Source of the DNA: Phoronis pallida
Taxonomy: Eukaryota > Phoronida > Phoronidae
NCBI GenBank assembly: GCA_028565715.1
Contig: JAOXYC010203130.1
Location: 1-11,615 of the forward strand
DNA: 11,615 nt
Direction: 5' to 3'
Positions 1 through 8,900 of the stretch are shown one piece after another; the stretch's first letter is position 1, and each line of letters begins with the position of its first letter. The notes under the pieces are model-generated. The model ran no database searches. It worked only from the letters and a program-made list of their open reading frames with translations, and was not told the DNA's origin. The position numbers were made by a program, and so were the translations under genes.

Positions 1-283
1 TTTTCGTTGGTGAGTGTAGAAGGAAATACGCGAGAGTCGATATACTGCGCGAGAGGGTCTATGTCTATGTGGCTTGTTATCATAGATGAACTGTTCAATT
101 AAAATATTAAGTAAAATGTGTCTTTGAATTTTTTTAATCAGTTCATTTTTACTCAGCCCCTGATGAAGGAGTAATCCGGAACGTTGGGAGTTTTTACTCA
201 AATATACCGACTTTAAGCGTCATACTTTTTACTTTTTAATTATTTTTTATCATCTACACATATTTTACGTCGGTAAAGGCTAT
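1..283 (+). mobile_element. Probable Penelope-like retroelement relic with hammerhead-like core
   Basis: No gene is visible. Positions 158-187 hold CCTGATGAAGG, a short GGA/TCC stem (168-170 with 175-177, GTAA loop) and GGAACGTTGGG. This layout, CTGATGA then a stem then GAA(A)C, is the conserved block near the ends of many Penelope-like elements, where it forms a hammerhead ribozyme. Here the usual GAAAC reads GGAAC, so it is probably a decayed copy. A 7-bp inverted repeat, TACCGAC (205-211) and GTCGGTA (269-275), lies just downstream. No reverse transcriptase or GIY-YIG coding is present. The element assignment is inferred from this motif alone, and the boundaries are rough. Confidence 0.35.
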
Positions 284-490
284 TTTAAATATATTTTCAA
301 ATACATTTTGCTCCGATCCATTTGCAGATTTGTCAGAAAATGCACAGCTGCAGGTGAGTGTATTCAATACTCCCCACCCATGCATCTCAATTTACACTGC
401 CTTCCTTCCAGAAAAACATATTTTGCTTGTAAACCCCAAAGATTCATGTTTTTAAAAAAAAAAAAAAGTAAAACAGAATATCACCCATAC
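284..490. other. Non-coding stretch, no gene seen
   Basis: AT-rich sequence with a run of A near 454-467. The short plus-strand open frames here have no recognisable protein character. If the zinc-finger exon next to it is real, this is the start of its downstream intron. Confidence 0.5.
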
Positions 491-648
491 CCTCCTTATG
501 TACAGCCATGTGCCTGTTTAAGTGCTTGGTTTCAAAACCACATATAGAGCAGATCTTCAATGCTTTCTTTGGCTTTGTGTACCTAATACCAAGATGGGTG
601 TTCTCATGCCTGATGAGGAAGTGGTATGATATCAGCTTACCACAAAAC
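491..648 (-). CDS. Internal exon encoding C2H2-type zinc fingers (partial gene)
   Basis: Read on the minus strand, the 158 bases between a good acceptor (pyrimidine tract ending TTCCAG, AG at 650-649) and a GTATGG donor (490-489) stay open. They encode FCGKLISYHFLIRHENTH, the second half of a finger whose first cysteine would come from the previous exon. A lysine-rich linker follows, then ICSICGFETKHLNRHMAVH, a shortened C2H2 finger with only nine residues between the second Cys and the first His. Incoming phase is 2 and outgoing phase is 1. It lies on the same strand as the PRDM-like gene and downstream of its stop codon, so it could be an alternative 3' exon of that gene or part of the next gene. 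No partner exons are visible in the window. The function would be DNA, RNA or protein binding; which is unknown. Confidence 0.5.
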
Positions 649-708
649 CTGGAACAGGAAGAAGGAAATATTTTAAATATTTTAATATTTTCAGACAGTT
701 TTAGGATG

Positions 709-780
709 GGCTGGATAGCTCAGTTGGTAGAGTATCTGACCGGCAATCAGGGAGACCTGGGTTCGATTCCCAGTCCAGTT
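709..780 (+). tRNA. tRNA-Ala(GGC)-like sequence, probable pseudogene or SINE head
   Basis: It folds as a complete cloverleaf: acceptor GGCTGGA (709-715) with TCCAGTT (774-780, with G-T pairs at the end), D arm 718-733, anticodon arm 735-751, T arm 757-773. The A box TAGCTCAGTTGG (716-727) and B box GGTTCGATTCC (760-770) are intact, and a T run at about 785-789 could end Pol III transcription. The anticodon triplet would be GGC (742-744). Two things argue against a working tRNA: the base before the anticodon is C instead of the near-universal U33, and animals normally read GCC/GCU codons with an AGC anticodon tRNA. A tRNA-derived SINE or a decayed tRNA copy is more likely. Confidence 0.6.
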
Positions 781-830
781 TGGACTTTTTCTATTTAAAT
801 TCATATTTTTTTAAAATGTGTTTATTAAAT

Positions 831-857
831 GCAAAAGAGCCTTCTCAACTCTTTTGC
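831..857. repeat. Short perfect hairpin
   Basis: GCAAAAGAG (831-839) pairs exactly with CTCTTTTGC (849-857) around a 9-base loop. It is about 50 bases after the tRNA-like sequence. No function is evident. Confidence 0.45.
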
Positions 858-1093
858 TGTCGATGTGGTTCCGATCAGATTGCAAATGTTGCACGACTTC
901 AACTCAGCTACTACCTCTTGTGGTCTGCAAGAAGTTAGTGTTATTATTGCGATGTTTAAAGTAACACAACCGGTTTCAGGCTGTTCCAAGGTTTAGAAAC
1001 ACGATTTGGGCGTTCTATTGCGTCAGAAATGGCTTCACGAAGTTATGAACTTTGAGTTGAGACGAACATCTCGAAAATCCCTCGTATATTTGT
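858..1093. other. Non-coding stretch, no gene seen
   Basis: I see no ORF with protein character, splice-bounded frame or repeat structure here. Confidence 0.4.
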
Positions 1094-1200
1094 GATTTAA
1101 TGCCAAACACTGCAGATTGTTATTCGTGCTGCAGCACGAATAACAATCAAGCCGTCTGAAAGACAGGCACGAACTAGGATTGGCGGTTTGGCATTAAATC
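1094..1200. mobile_element. 107-bp foldback/MITE-like element with central palindrome
   Basis: The ends are a perfect 15-bp inverted repeat: GATTTAATGCCAAAC (1094-1108) and its reverse complement (1186-1200). Inside, positions 1115-1148 form a perfect 34-bp palindrome centred on CTGCAG (1129-1134), with no loop. A further small GTCTGAAAGAC hairpin lies in the spacer. There is no coding capacity. The structure suggests a very short non-autonomous foldback element. No target-site duplication could be assigned. Confidence 0.6.
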
Positions 1201-1492
1201 TGTTCACTAATTAGTTTGGCTCTACTCAAGAAAACAATCCTGACCCACCGAAAAACCCAAAATGTGTTTTTAGACCTTAGAGAGCGAACATGGGTCTTTA
1301 AACAAGATTTGTTTTTGAAAAATCACCATATTTATTTATTAGGTTATCAAATGAATGAAACTTGTGACGTCACTGCACAAATTTTTATGAAAAACTCTTG
1401 TGATTTTTAAGCACATAATTAATAATTTTTTATGTTATAATGAAAGCTTTACCAACCATCCTAAAGAACATCATTCTAAAAATGTTTGCCTG
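1201..1492. other. Non-coding stretch, no gene seen
   Basis: A 64-codon open frame (1216-1410, plus) has no recognisable motif or splice context, and I treat it as chance. Confidence 0.4.
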
Positions 1493-1680
1493 TGCCCTTA
1501 CCATGATATTAAGTGATTCTTACAATGAATGGGAATTAATTCAACCTGTTATTGGATGAGATTTTGAAAAATCATAAAACGAGCCTTTGGCCAGCTCTAT
1601 GATTTTTAAAAAATTAATCCAATAAAAGTTTGTATAACTTCCCATGAATTTAAGAATCATTTTATCACATAACTTCGCCC
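1493..1680. mobile_element. Long imperfect inverted repeat (foldback element)
   Basis: The left arm (about 1493-1583) and right arm (about 1592-1680) are imperfect reverse complements. The clearest matching blocks are TGATTCTTA near 1514 with TAAGAATCA ending 1659, ATGGGAA (1529-1535) with TTCCCAT (1639-1645), TTATTGGAT (1549-1557) with ATCCAATAA (1617-1625), and AAAAATCATA (1567-1576) with TATGATTTTT (1598-1607). By eye the arms agree at roughly three quarters of positions. A 76-codon minus-strand open frame (1541-1771) runs through the fold and is best read as a by-product. It is probably an aged non-autonomous DNA element. The ends are not sharply defined. Confidence 0.5.
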
Positions 1681-1841
1681 AATTTGGGGAAAATGTGAGT
1701 TTCCATTCTTTACGTTTGTAACAAGTCAGCAAACTCAGCATGTCGTGAAAAGCATTATGCACGTGCCACATGCATCAATATGTAATTGTATTAAACGTTA
1801 TTCAGTACTCGTGTACTCCATAGAGTAATATAACAAAGTAG

Positions 1842-1871
1842 CAAACTAATAATACAAAGTATATTAGTTTG
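1842..1871. repeat. 10-bp inverted repeat
   Basis: CAAACTAATA (1842-1851) and TATTAGTTTG (1862-1871) are exact reverse complements around a 10-base AT-rich spacer. AT-rich hairpins of this size can arise by chance. Confidence 0.35.
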
Positions 1872-1983
1872 TTGTATTAATTCGAATACAAGGGTAACTA
1901 TGTGATATAAGTCTCCTATCATGTGTCCAATGTCCATTTTAATTTCTTTCATTAAATTCAGTTCTTTGAAGTAAAATCTCCAC

Positions 1984-2157
1984 CTACTTGCACATGACTG
2001 GTTCTCGCTTCCTGTGTTTTCTCTTTCTCTTTGGTTTAATAGTCTCTACCGGAGAAGGACCAGCCAAGACACTGTCAGCATAAGACTGATCTGCTTCAAC
2101 TGACTGACCTCTGTAAACATTTAGTTTGAATGATGAGTGAATATTAAAACTCCTCAT
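1984..2157 (-). CDS. Small basic ORF or candidate terminal exon (57 aa)
   Basis: The minus strand from ATG 2157-2155 to TAG 1986-1984 encodes 57 residues. The second half has a coding look: an acidic and polar stretch, then PSPVETIKPKRKRKHRKRE, a dense run of Lys/Arg like a nuclear localisation signal, shortly before the stop. An acceptor-like TTTACAG (AG at 2112-2111) would make 1984-2110 a 127-base terminal exon entered in phase 2, the same phase as the donor of PRDM exon 7. An ATTAAA on the minus strand near 1942-1937, about 40 bases past the stop, could serve as a poly(A) signal. It may be an alternative last exon of the PRDM gene, an exon of the gene holding the 491-648 zinc fingers, or chance. 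I do not recognise a family. Confidence 0.35.
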   Translation of the reverse strand: MRSFNIHSSFKLNVYRGQSVEADQSYADSVLAGPSPVETIKPKRKRKHRKREPVMCK

Positions 2158-2740
2158 ATTAAGAGCTGACTCAAATGTTAGTACTTAAACTTATACATCG
2201 CTACTTACGAATCAATGTGAAATGAACAACTATTGAATGAGGTCTATTGCGTTGGGATTGTTTTTACAAATTGCATCCCTACATTCATCTGAACGAATAA
2301 CTACCTTAAGTTCGCTTATTCCGGAAATCTCTATACAGGCGGCCTATGTGACTTGATGAAATATCTTTCGGGTGACAAGATAACTGAGATCAACTGTAAA
2401 GTATCAACTTTGTGTTTTTGATAAAGAATGAGGGTAGCAACGAAAAATTATCAAACTGTGTTAAAGAAACAGATGAAAACGTTGTATTTCAGTAATTGAT
2501 GATTCTACATTCGTGAGCAACGATGTATGCGTTTAAATATTAAAATACATCAACTGTTATTTTTAACAGGGATGGAAAATTAAATACTTTAAGCAATTGC
2601 TAGAAATTGAGGTTTCAGGTGGTAACAAATTCGTAAAAAGAGCATTTTTTGTTTTCAAATTAAGGGTTGCTATAAATGGACAACTGTTTCAAGTAAAAGC
2701 TGAGTTCATTGATCAGAAGGTCGAACAAAAATAGCTGGAA
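2158..2740. other. Region downstream of the PRDM stop codon
   Basis: This would contain the 3' untranslated region of the PRDM-like transcript. I found no clear AATAAA on the minus strand within a few hundred bases of the stop, so the poly(A) site is not visible. A short open frame near 2335-2236 and a good donor sequence GTAAGTAG near 2200 (minus) are noted but do not make a convincing exon. Confidence 0.35.
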
Positions 2741-2985
2741 TCAACTAAAACTATGGCCTAAGATATCTATAACACTGTTTTGTGCCCAGTACTCAAATGA
2801 ATCAACTACTAACACATTGCCAATGGCCATCACAGCTGCCAGATTGGATGTTGCATTGTGGGTCTCATCATGCAAATTCCCAGCATGCTCAGTACTTGTC
2901 TGGGGCTGCTGTATGGTTGAAATGCTGGCTGTAGCACCATCAGAGTTCATATTTATGTCACCATCTGTAATGGCGAGTGTTTGGA
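2741..2985 (-). CDS. PRDM-like gene, exon 9 (terminal)
   Basis: The acceptor is a T-rich tract ending TTTTTTTAG (AG 2987-2986). Entered in phase 1, it codes for residues 553-633 and ends at TGA (2743-2741). The segment is rich in Ser, Thr, Asn and Gln, with a hydrophobic stretch (AAVMAIGNVLVV) near the end and no known domain. Such tails in PRDM proteins often carry transactivation or protein contact functions, which is inference here. The plus-strand frame over the same bases (2709-3041) is a shadow. Confidence 0.75.
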
Positions 2986-5900
2986 CTAAAAAAATAAAAT
3001 GTATGTACTGTAAGGTGTTCACAACGTTAATGGTTGGTTAAAAAGTTAACATAAAGCCCCAAATAGGTTTAGATTTCACGAAAAACAAACAACTGTATGA
3101 TTTGGTGGATTTTGATTCGAAATCACATTATTGGAAAATTATGTATTAAATTAAAGCAAAATGAAGCTGGGGGTTATTTAATTATCACTTTTTAAACCAT
3201 GATCTATAAAACTATAATCCAAATTTCTTTATAACTATTATGCAACAAATTTTAATTTAATGTGCAGACATCCTTATTCTATTTCAAAATTCTATTGCCA
3301 TGATGGTTCAGAAACTTTTTCATATCCCAAAATTTCAAAAATACCTGTAAGAGTTTTTTCCTCAGATTTAATATCATCTACAGTAGCCCCAGAAGCCTGG
3401 TCCCCTCCACCTGCTAACTGCTGCTTTGTGTGTGTTGACTGGTCCTTCGTGGCCGCCGCAAGTTTACCCTCATTTAGTTTTTGTAACATCAATAATTTTT
3501 TTTCTTTCCTTGCCTTAATATTATTCTTCAACAGAAGGGCTTTCTCCCGCTTGTGTTTGATGATACTTTTGCATTGCTCATGGATATAGGCTAATTCTGG
3601 ATCCCTTAAAACAACAAGGGCTGCAATTAGTTACCATACAGTGATACACTGGTTTGCTTGTCAGGTATCATTGTATGTGCATAATATATGGTTTTAAAAA
3701 CAATGTCAGCTATGAGAGTTTAGGATAGAGCTTTTTTAACTTCTTGATTTTCTTCAGTTTTCTGAAAAACAGCAAATAAAATTTGAATTGAATTGAAATA
3801 ACATTTATTAAACCAAATACAAACAATTACAATAATGATTACATGCATAAATATAAATCTCAATTGTATTAGTAAAGGCATCCCTAAAGGCCGAAGCCGC
3901 TGCCTAGGGTACACCTAATGTAAAATGTACTTCCTGATTTGACTGCCAGTCAATTTTCTATTTTTCTTGATAAAAATAATTCCAAAATACACTTGTCTTC
4001 AAAATTTCATTGATGTTTCAAAATTGAAATTAAGTTTATACATTTATTTAAATTCAATTTTTGTTTTTAAAGACCAAGACTTAAATATGACAGATTATCT
4101 TACGGTGATATAAGTCGGTAACAGCCTTCACATGTATGTGGTGTATGACTTTGCTCCCTCAATACATGCTCAATAAGATCTTCTCGGTCGAAAAACATGT
4201 TTGCGTCTTTTCCACGAGACATGCAGACCATGCAGTGACGAGAGGCTGAGTTATGTTGACGCTTCTCGTGTGTCTGAGCAACATGGCGGACTAGATGATT
4301 CGGACAGTCAAAGGTGGCGCCACAGTCTGGTATCTTGCACTCTGCAGAAAAAGAAAAAGATCTCACCAACTGTATGAAAATGGAATGGTGTTTCTATGAC
4401 CGTAATTGCTATGCTGCTATAATCCATATCTTGGTATTGTGCTAAAACAGTGAAAAAGAATTTGCACAGGTCTTGGACATGAAGCATTTGTTTCTACAAT
4501 ACATAAATATTGAAAAGACAGAAAAATTCAGAACCCGACCGGGTATTCTTATTTGTATTCCAATACAATGCTTTAGATATATTTTGCAATTTCTTGTTTG
4601 ATATTAAAATCTTTGAAAATATTTGAGAAACATGACTTATTCTTTGTGTTTTGCAACTAGTTAAAGTCAGCTATCATGAAGAACATCCAGAAAAGTATTG
4701 CCTGTGTCCCTATTTCTGTAACATTCAAAAAACGTCTTTGTGAAAATCTATGTTTTGGAAAATTAGTCCAAGTCAAGTCAATAAACCTAACAATTACCAG
4801 TGGCTGTGATAAGCTCTGGGTTTCTGGACACGCCAAGCTTTGCCCCGTAATACTCCCCATACCAGAAAAGTAGTTCTTCACGATCCCGTATATTTCGAGT
4901 AGTCATAAAATAGATTTGATCATCAACTTGCACTGCTACAAGATTCTGCTCGCCTGAAAAATAAAAATTCAACCTCAATTTTCTAGATCAAATCATAATC
5001 ATCAACATTTGTTTGTAAGTGGGGGATCCCTCATTAAGGGAGCTTCATCCCTACATAAAGCAAACCAATCAGAAGTGAGTAATAGAGTACAATTCTTTCA
5101 ATATTTCCATTATTTTTTATGAATGAGCTTCCGACTTCCGAGTGCTAAGGATTAATGTGTTAAGTGTGACTAATTCAATCAGTTAAAGGCAGATTTCACA
5201 ATCATGCTTCAGTGGTTTGTGAGAAAGGGAGAATGCTCATGAGGCTGATGTTTAATTTGATGATCATACCTTCATATCTAGCAGGCTGTATAAAGCAGGT
5301 CCAGTTAGAGTACGAGTTAGAGGGAGCACAACTGATGAATTTCATACAGTTATTCATCACATTAAAAACCTGTTAAGAAAAAATAGTACATTTCAATGGA
5401 ACACAGAATAAAAGACCTACATCTGAAAAATAATTCAATTATTGTAAAGAACCATTTTTGATGTCCAAATTTTTAAATCATTTTTAAACTTTTTTAAAAG
5501 GAAAGTGAAAATGCCAAAAATCTCTAAGTCTGAAATCATGAACCTTAAGAAACAGCGTTTTTGCATTCAATGACTTTGGAATGAACTTTTAGTGTTTTGT
5601 GTATGTCATCAGTCATCGAGAAAAGCCCAGAGTAGCTGGGCAGAAACGTCTGTCATCAAAAGCAAACTTTCCAAGTACTAGGCGAACTAGTCTACACATC
5701 ATGTTCTGGAAAGAATGAACAATTCATTTTTAGTGTTTTGTCGTCTGAAAATCAAAATACATCATTTTTTAATTCTGCCTTTTAAATTAAATTTTGCCTA
5801 TATGTAATGTATTTGAAAATATACTTTGTAATCCAATCAAATTAAAGTAATAATAACTGTTACGGAAAAATATTTTCCTTCTTAAAGCAAGTCAAAAACT

Positions 5901-8900
5901 TTTCTTTATACCTGCCAAATATTATCAGTATTAGCTGGACGACGACTCTTTGAGAACTCTTCCCCAACGACTGGTCCAAGCACGTGACGGCTAGACATGT
6001 GTTGGTGAGTGAACACCCCTATAAGACACAAAACAAGGACATTTATAAAATCAGCAAATCTTTCGAGCCAGAGTGTGAATTGCTTCCTTCAAATTGTAGC
6101 AAAAAAAAACACATTACACAATCAAACAAAGTTTCTACAATACCCTTATTTTTCCACAGTCGCCGTCAGTAACAGCATATTTTACTTTTTATTTTAATAC
6201 ATAAAATCAACTTGCCTTGATATCAAAACTATAGATCTGTTTTAAAAAACAGATAATTTACACTATAATGTATCAAATCTCCACAGTTATACGCAGGGAA
6301 ATCCAAAAGTCATGGAATGGGCATTTAAGAGAATTTTGGGGCGTGTTTTCCTGATGTGTGTGAGAAATAGATGCTTATCACACAATTTTCAAAAATTGGG
6401 GGCCAGAGTATGTGCAATAAATGAGCGTCATGCTAAACTTTGAATTTTCAATTTTGAAAAGACAGAAAAATCCAGAACTTGACAATCAAATTTAGCACTT
6501 TCGGCCAGTAAGGGGAATTTAATAAATTTGAATTTTCAAAAATTCAGTTGGAAACTAGTGGACTATCATAATGGTAATTTTCCACAAAAAAACTACACCT
6601 ACAGCTAACCCAACATAATCAAAGTATACCTAGTTTAATAAAATGTAGTTCTTTATCCAAAGATGTGTTTTGGAGGCTATCTTCATAAAGGCTCATAACC
6701 CATTGCTCAACAAACTTGGAGGGGCAAGATTCAGATTGTCGTCTGCTTGGGACAGAAATATAACAACTCTCACGAGGTCTCGAACTCAACGGAGTGTAAG
6801 ACCACTCCCGTGACTCCATTGAAGGAAACAAGATGTTTCCGAAGATCTAGAGGTTTAAATCAAGGTAAATTCTAATGGAACAGATATATAACTATTCTTA
6901 TACCTAGTTTGTTATCAAGTGTTGTAGACCTTGAAATGTACATATTTTCTGGAAGCGTTGAGAGAGGACCATGACCCAGTTTGAGATTACCCCCGGGAAT
7001 ATAGGTCAAGGGTGGGTGCGTTGGACATGGACCATTGTTTTCTGTGCGGCAGTCATCACACCCTGGAAAAGATTGACAGTCGATTACAAAAGAAAATAAA
7101 AAACCATTTTCAAGCATAACACTTCAATGTAATACCAACTTATCTGGCATATGGGTTCGTTGAATAGTTTGGATGTTTTACTTATTCAACTCATTTTGTC
7201 CTATTGAATAGAATGATGTGTAATCTTTCAATTGGCAGATAAATGATCAATTTACAACACAATTGCAGAAAAAATCATTTTCATCAACAGTAAATTGTAG
7301 GGCTGAAACGGTACTCGGTACATTACCGAACCGAACCGAAATCTGCAGATCGGTACGCAGACCCTGGTGTACCGACGTACCGGAAATGTGCTTGTTTTTG
7401 TCAGACTCCAGAAAAGTATTCTTCAAACTTACAAATTATTGTGCATATCTTTCTAAAACATTCGTATATCCAACCCCGGGTATCCAACCGCAGCACTCGA
7501 TTAAAATACACATAGTTCTTTCTTCGGCCGTTATTTGTCCTAGTATTACATAGTGATATCTGTACTTTTAGCAACAAGTGATTGTCTACCCCGGCATTGT
7601 CTACAATGATGTACTCTACAGTATGATTTGTTGAAAAAATGTTGGTCTTTTTTGAGAATCTTGGTTTGTAATCTGTACCGAATACCGTACCGTACCAAAG
7701 CCCTGTGTACCGATACCGTACCGTACCGAAACTTTCGTGTACCGTTTCAGCCCTAGTAAATTGAACCCATGATCTGTTTCCATGGTCAAAGGTAAAAATC
7801 CTCTACTGAGAGAGAGACCGTGGAATTGATTCCTGGAGGATGAGAATGATTTTTTCTGCATTCATTTTGTTTACATTACATCAAATATAGAGAGTATCAT
7901 TGGTTGCGATATTTGATGATGTTATGAATCTTTTCCACCAACCTGATTTTTGGTCACATCACGATACCTAATTCTCTCAACTGAGGAAAATGTTTTTGAA
8001 AAATATGTTTCATGGCCGGACTGGGGCTCGAACCCAAGACCGAGGCTCTACCGCTGAGCTAACAGAGCCAGCTAGCCAAGACATGATACACTTTTCATAT
8101 GACACATATATATGTTGTCATAAACGTTTTATATTATTTGGCAAGTTCCATGCATCAATTTCATGCACATTTTTGACACTGACACTGACAGATGTCACCT
8201 GCACTTACACAGCATTGAATAAGTTGACTGGAAGTCCACAATATCGTCATCCTCATATTCATCAGAATGTTCCACAGTGTCCTGCTCCACCTTAATTGCT
8301 GGTCTGCCACGTTTCTTTAAACGCAAATATTTATTCTGGATTTTTTCAGCTCTCTTCAAATAACTGTATTGCCGAGTGACATGTTTATTGTGACTAGGCT
8401 TGATAATAATCTCTCTGGGTTGTGGTCGAAATGTAGCAATGTCTTTGATCATAAGTTTAGCAGCCTGTTTGGAATTCCTTGGACGACGCTGTGGTTTCTC
8501 AACTTGTGTTGGGTCATCTATAGAAAGAAATATTAAAATTATTGCAAGATACAATTAATGGACTAAAACCTTGATAGGTCATTGCGCAGAATGTGACACC
8601 TCTTCGATTCCCGCTTATTTAGTCAATGAAATTCATCGACTGAATCAGTTGTGAATATAGTGGTTGTCATGAAACTCCTGTTGATGAGGTGTCATATTCT
8701 GCACAATAAACCTGAAATGTATGCTGCCAATTACAGAAAAGTACTGAGGTTCTACTCAATGCATTATTAAATTTCTGTCTGTTACTCACCCACGCCGAAG
8801 ACCCCACAGTGTATGGAAGGCGATACCCTTCATATTAGAAGAATCACCGCGGTGCTCGCATTTATATAATCACCGCGGTGCTTGCATAATCACCGCGGTG

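Noticed and set aside
1541-1771. 76-codon minus-strand ORF
   Set aside because: It runs through the imperfect inverted repeat at 1493-1680 and resembles no protein I know.
2236-2335. Short minus-strand frame (ISGISELKVVIRSDECRD...) after an AG
   Set aside because: It has a poor pyrimidine tract, a length expected by chance and no known motif. Without transcripts it is not supportable.
3720-3914. 64-codon minus-strand frame with a hydrophobic stretch
   Set aside because: It mostly translates a LINE 3' tail. The hydrophobic run comes from AT-rich untranslated sequence.
6619-6831. 70-codon minus-strand frame bounded by CTCTAG and CTAG/GTATAC
   Set aside because: Its entry phase does not fit the phase-1 exon 3 donor, exon 3 joins exon 4 perfectly within the PR domain, and the peptide has no PR-domain character.
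7263-7861. Open frames starting QKKSFSS on both strands
   Set aside because: They are mirror copies of the outer inverted repeat around the hAT MITE, not genes.
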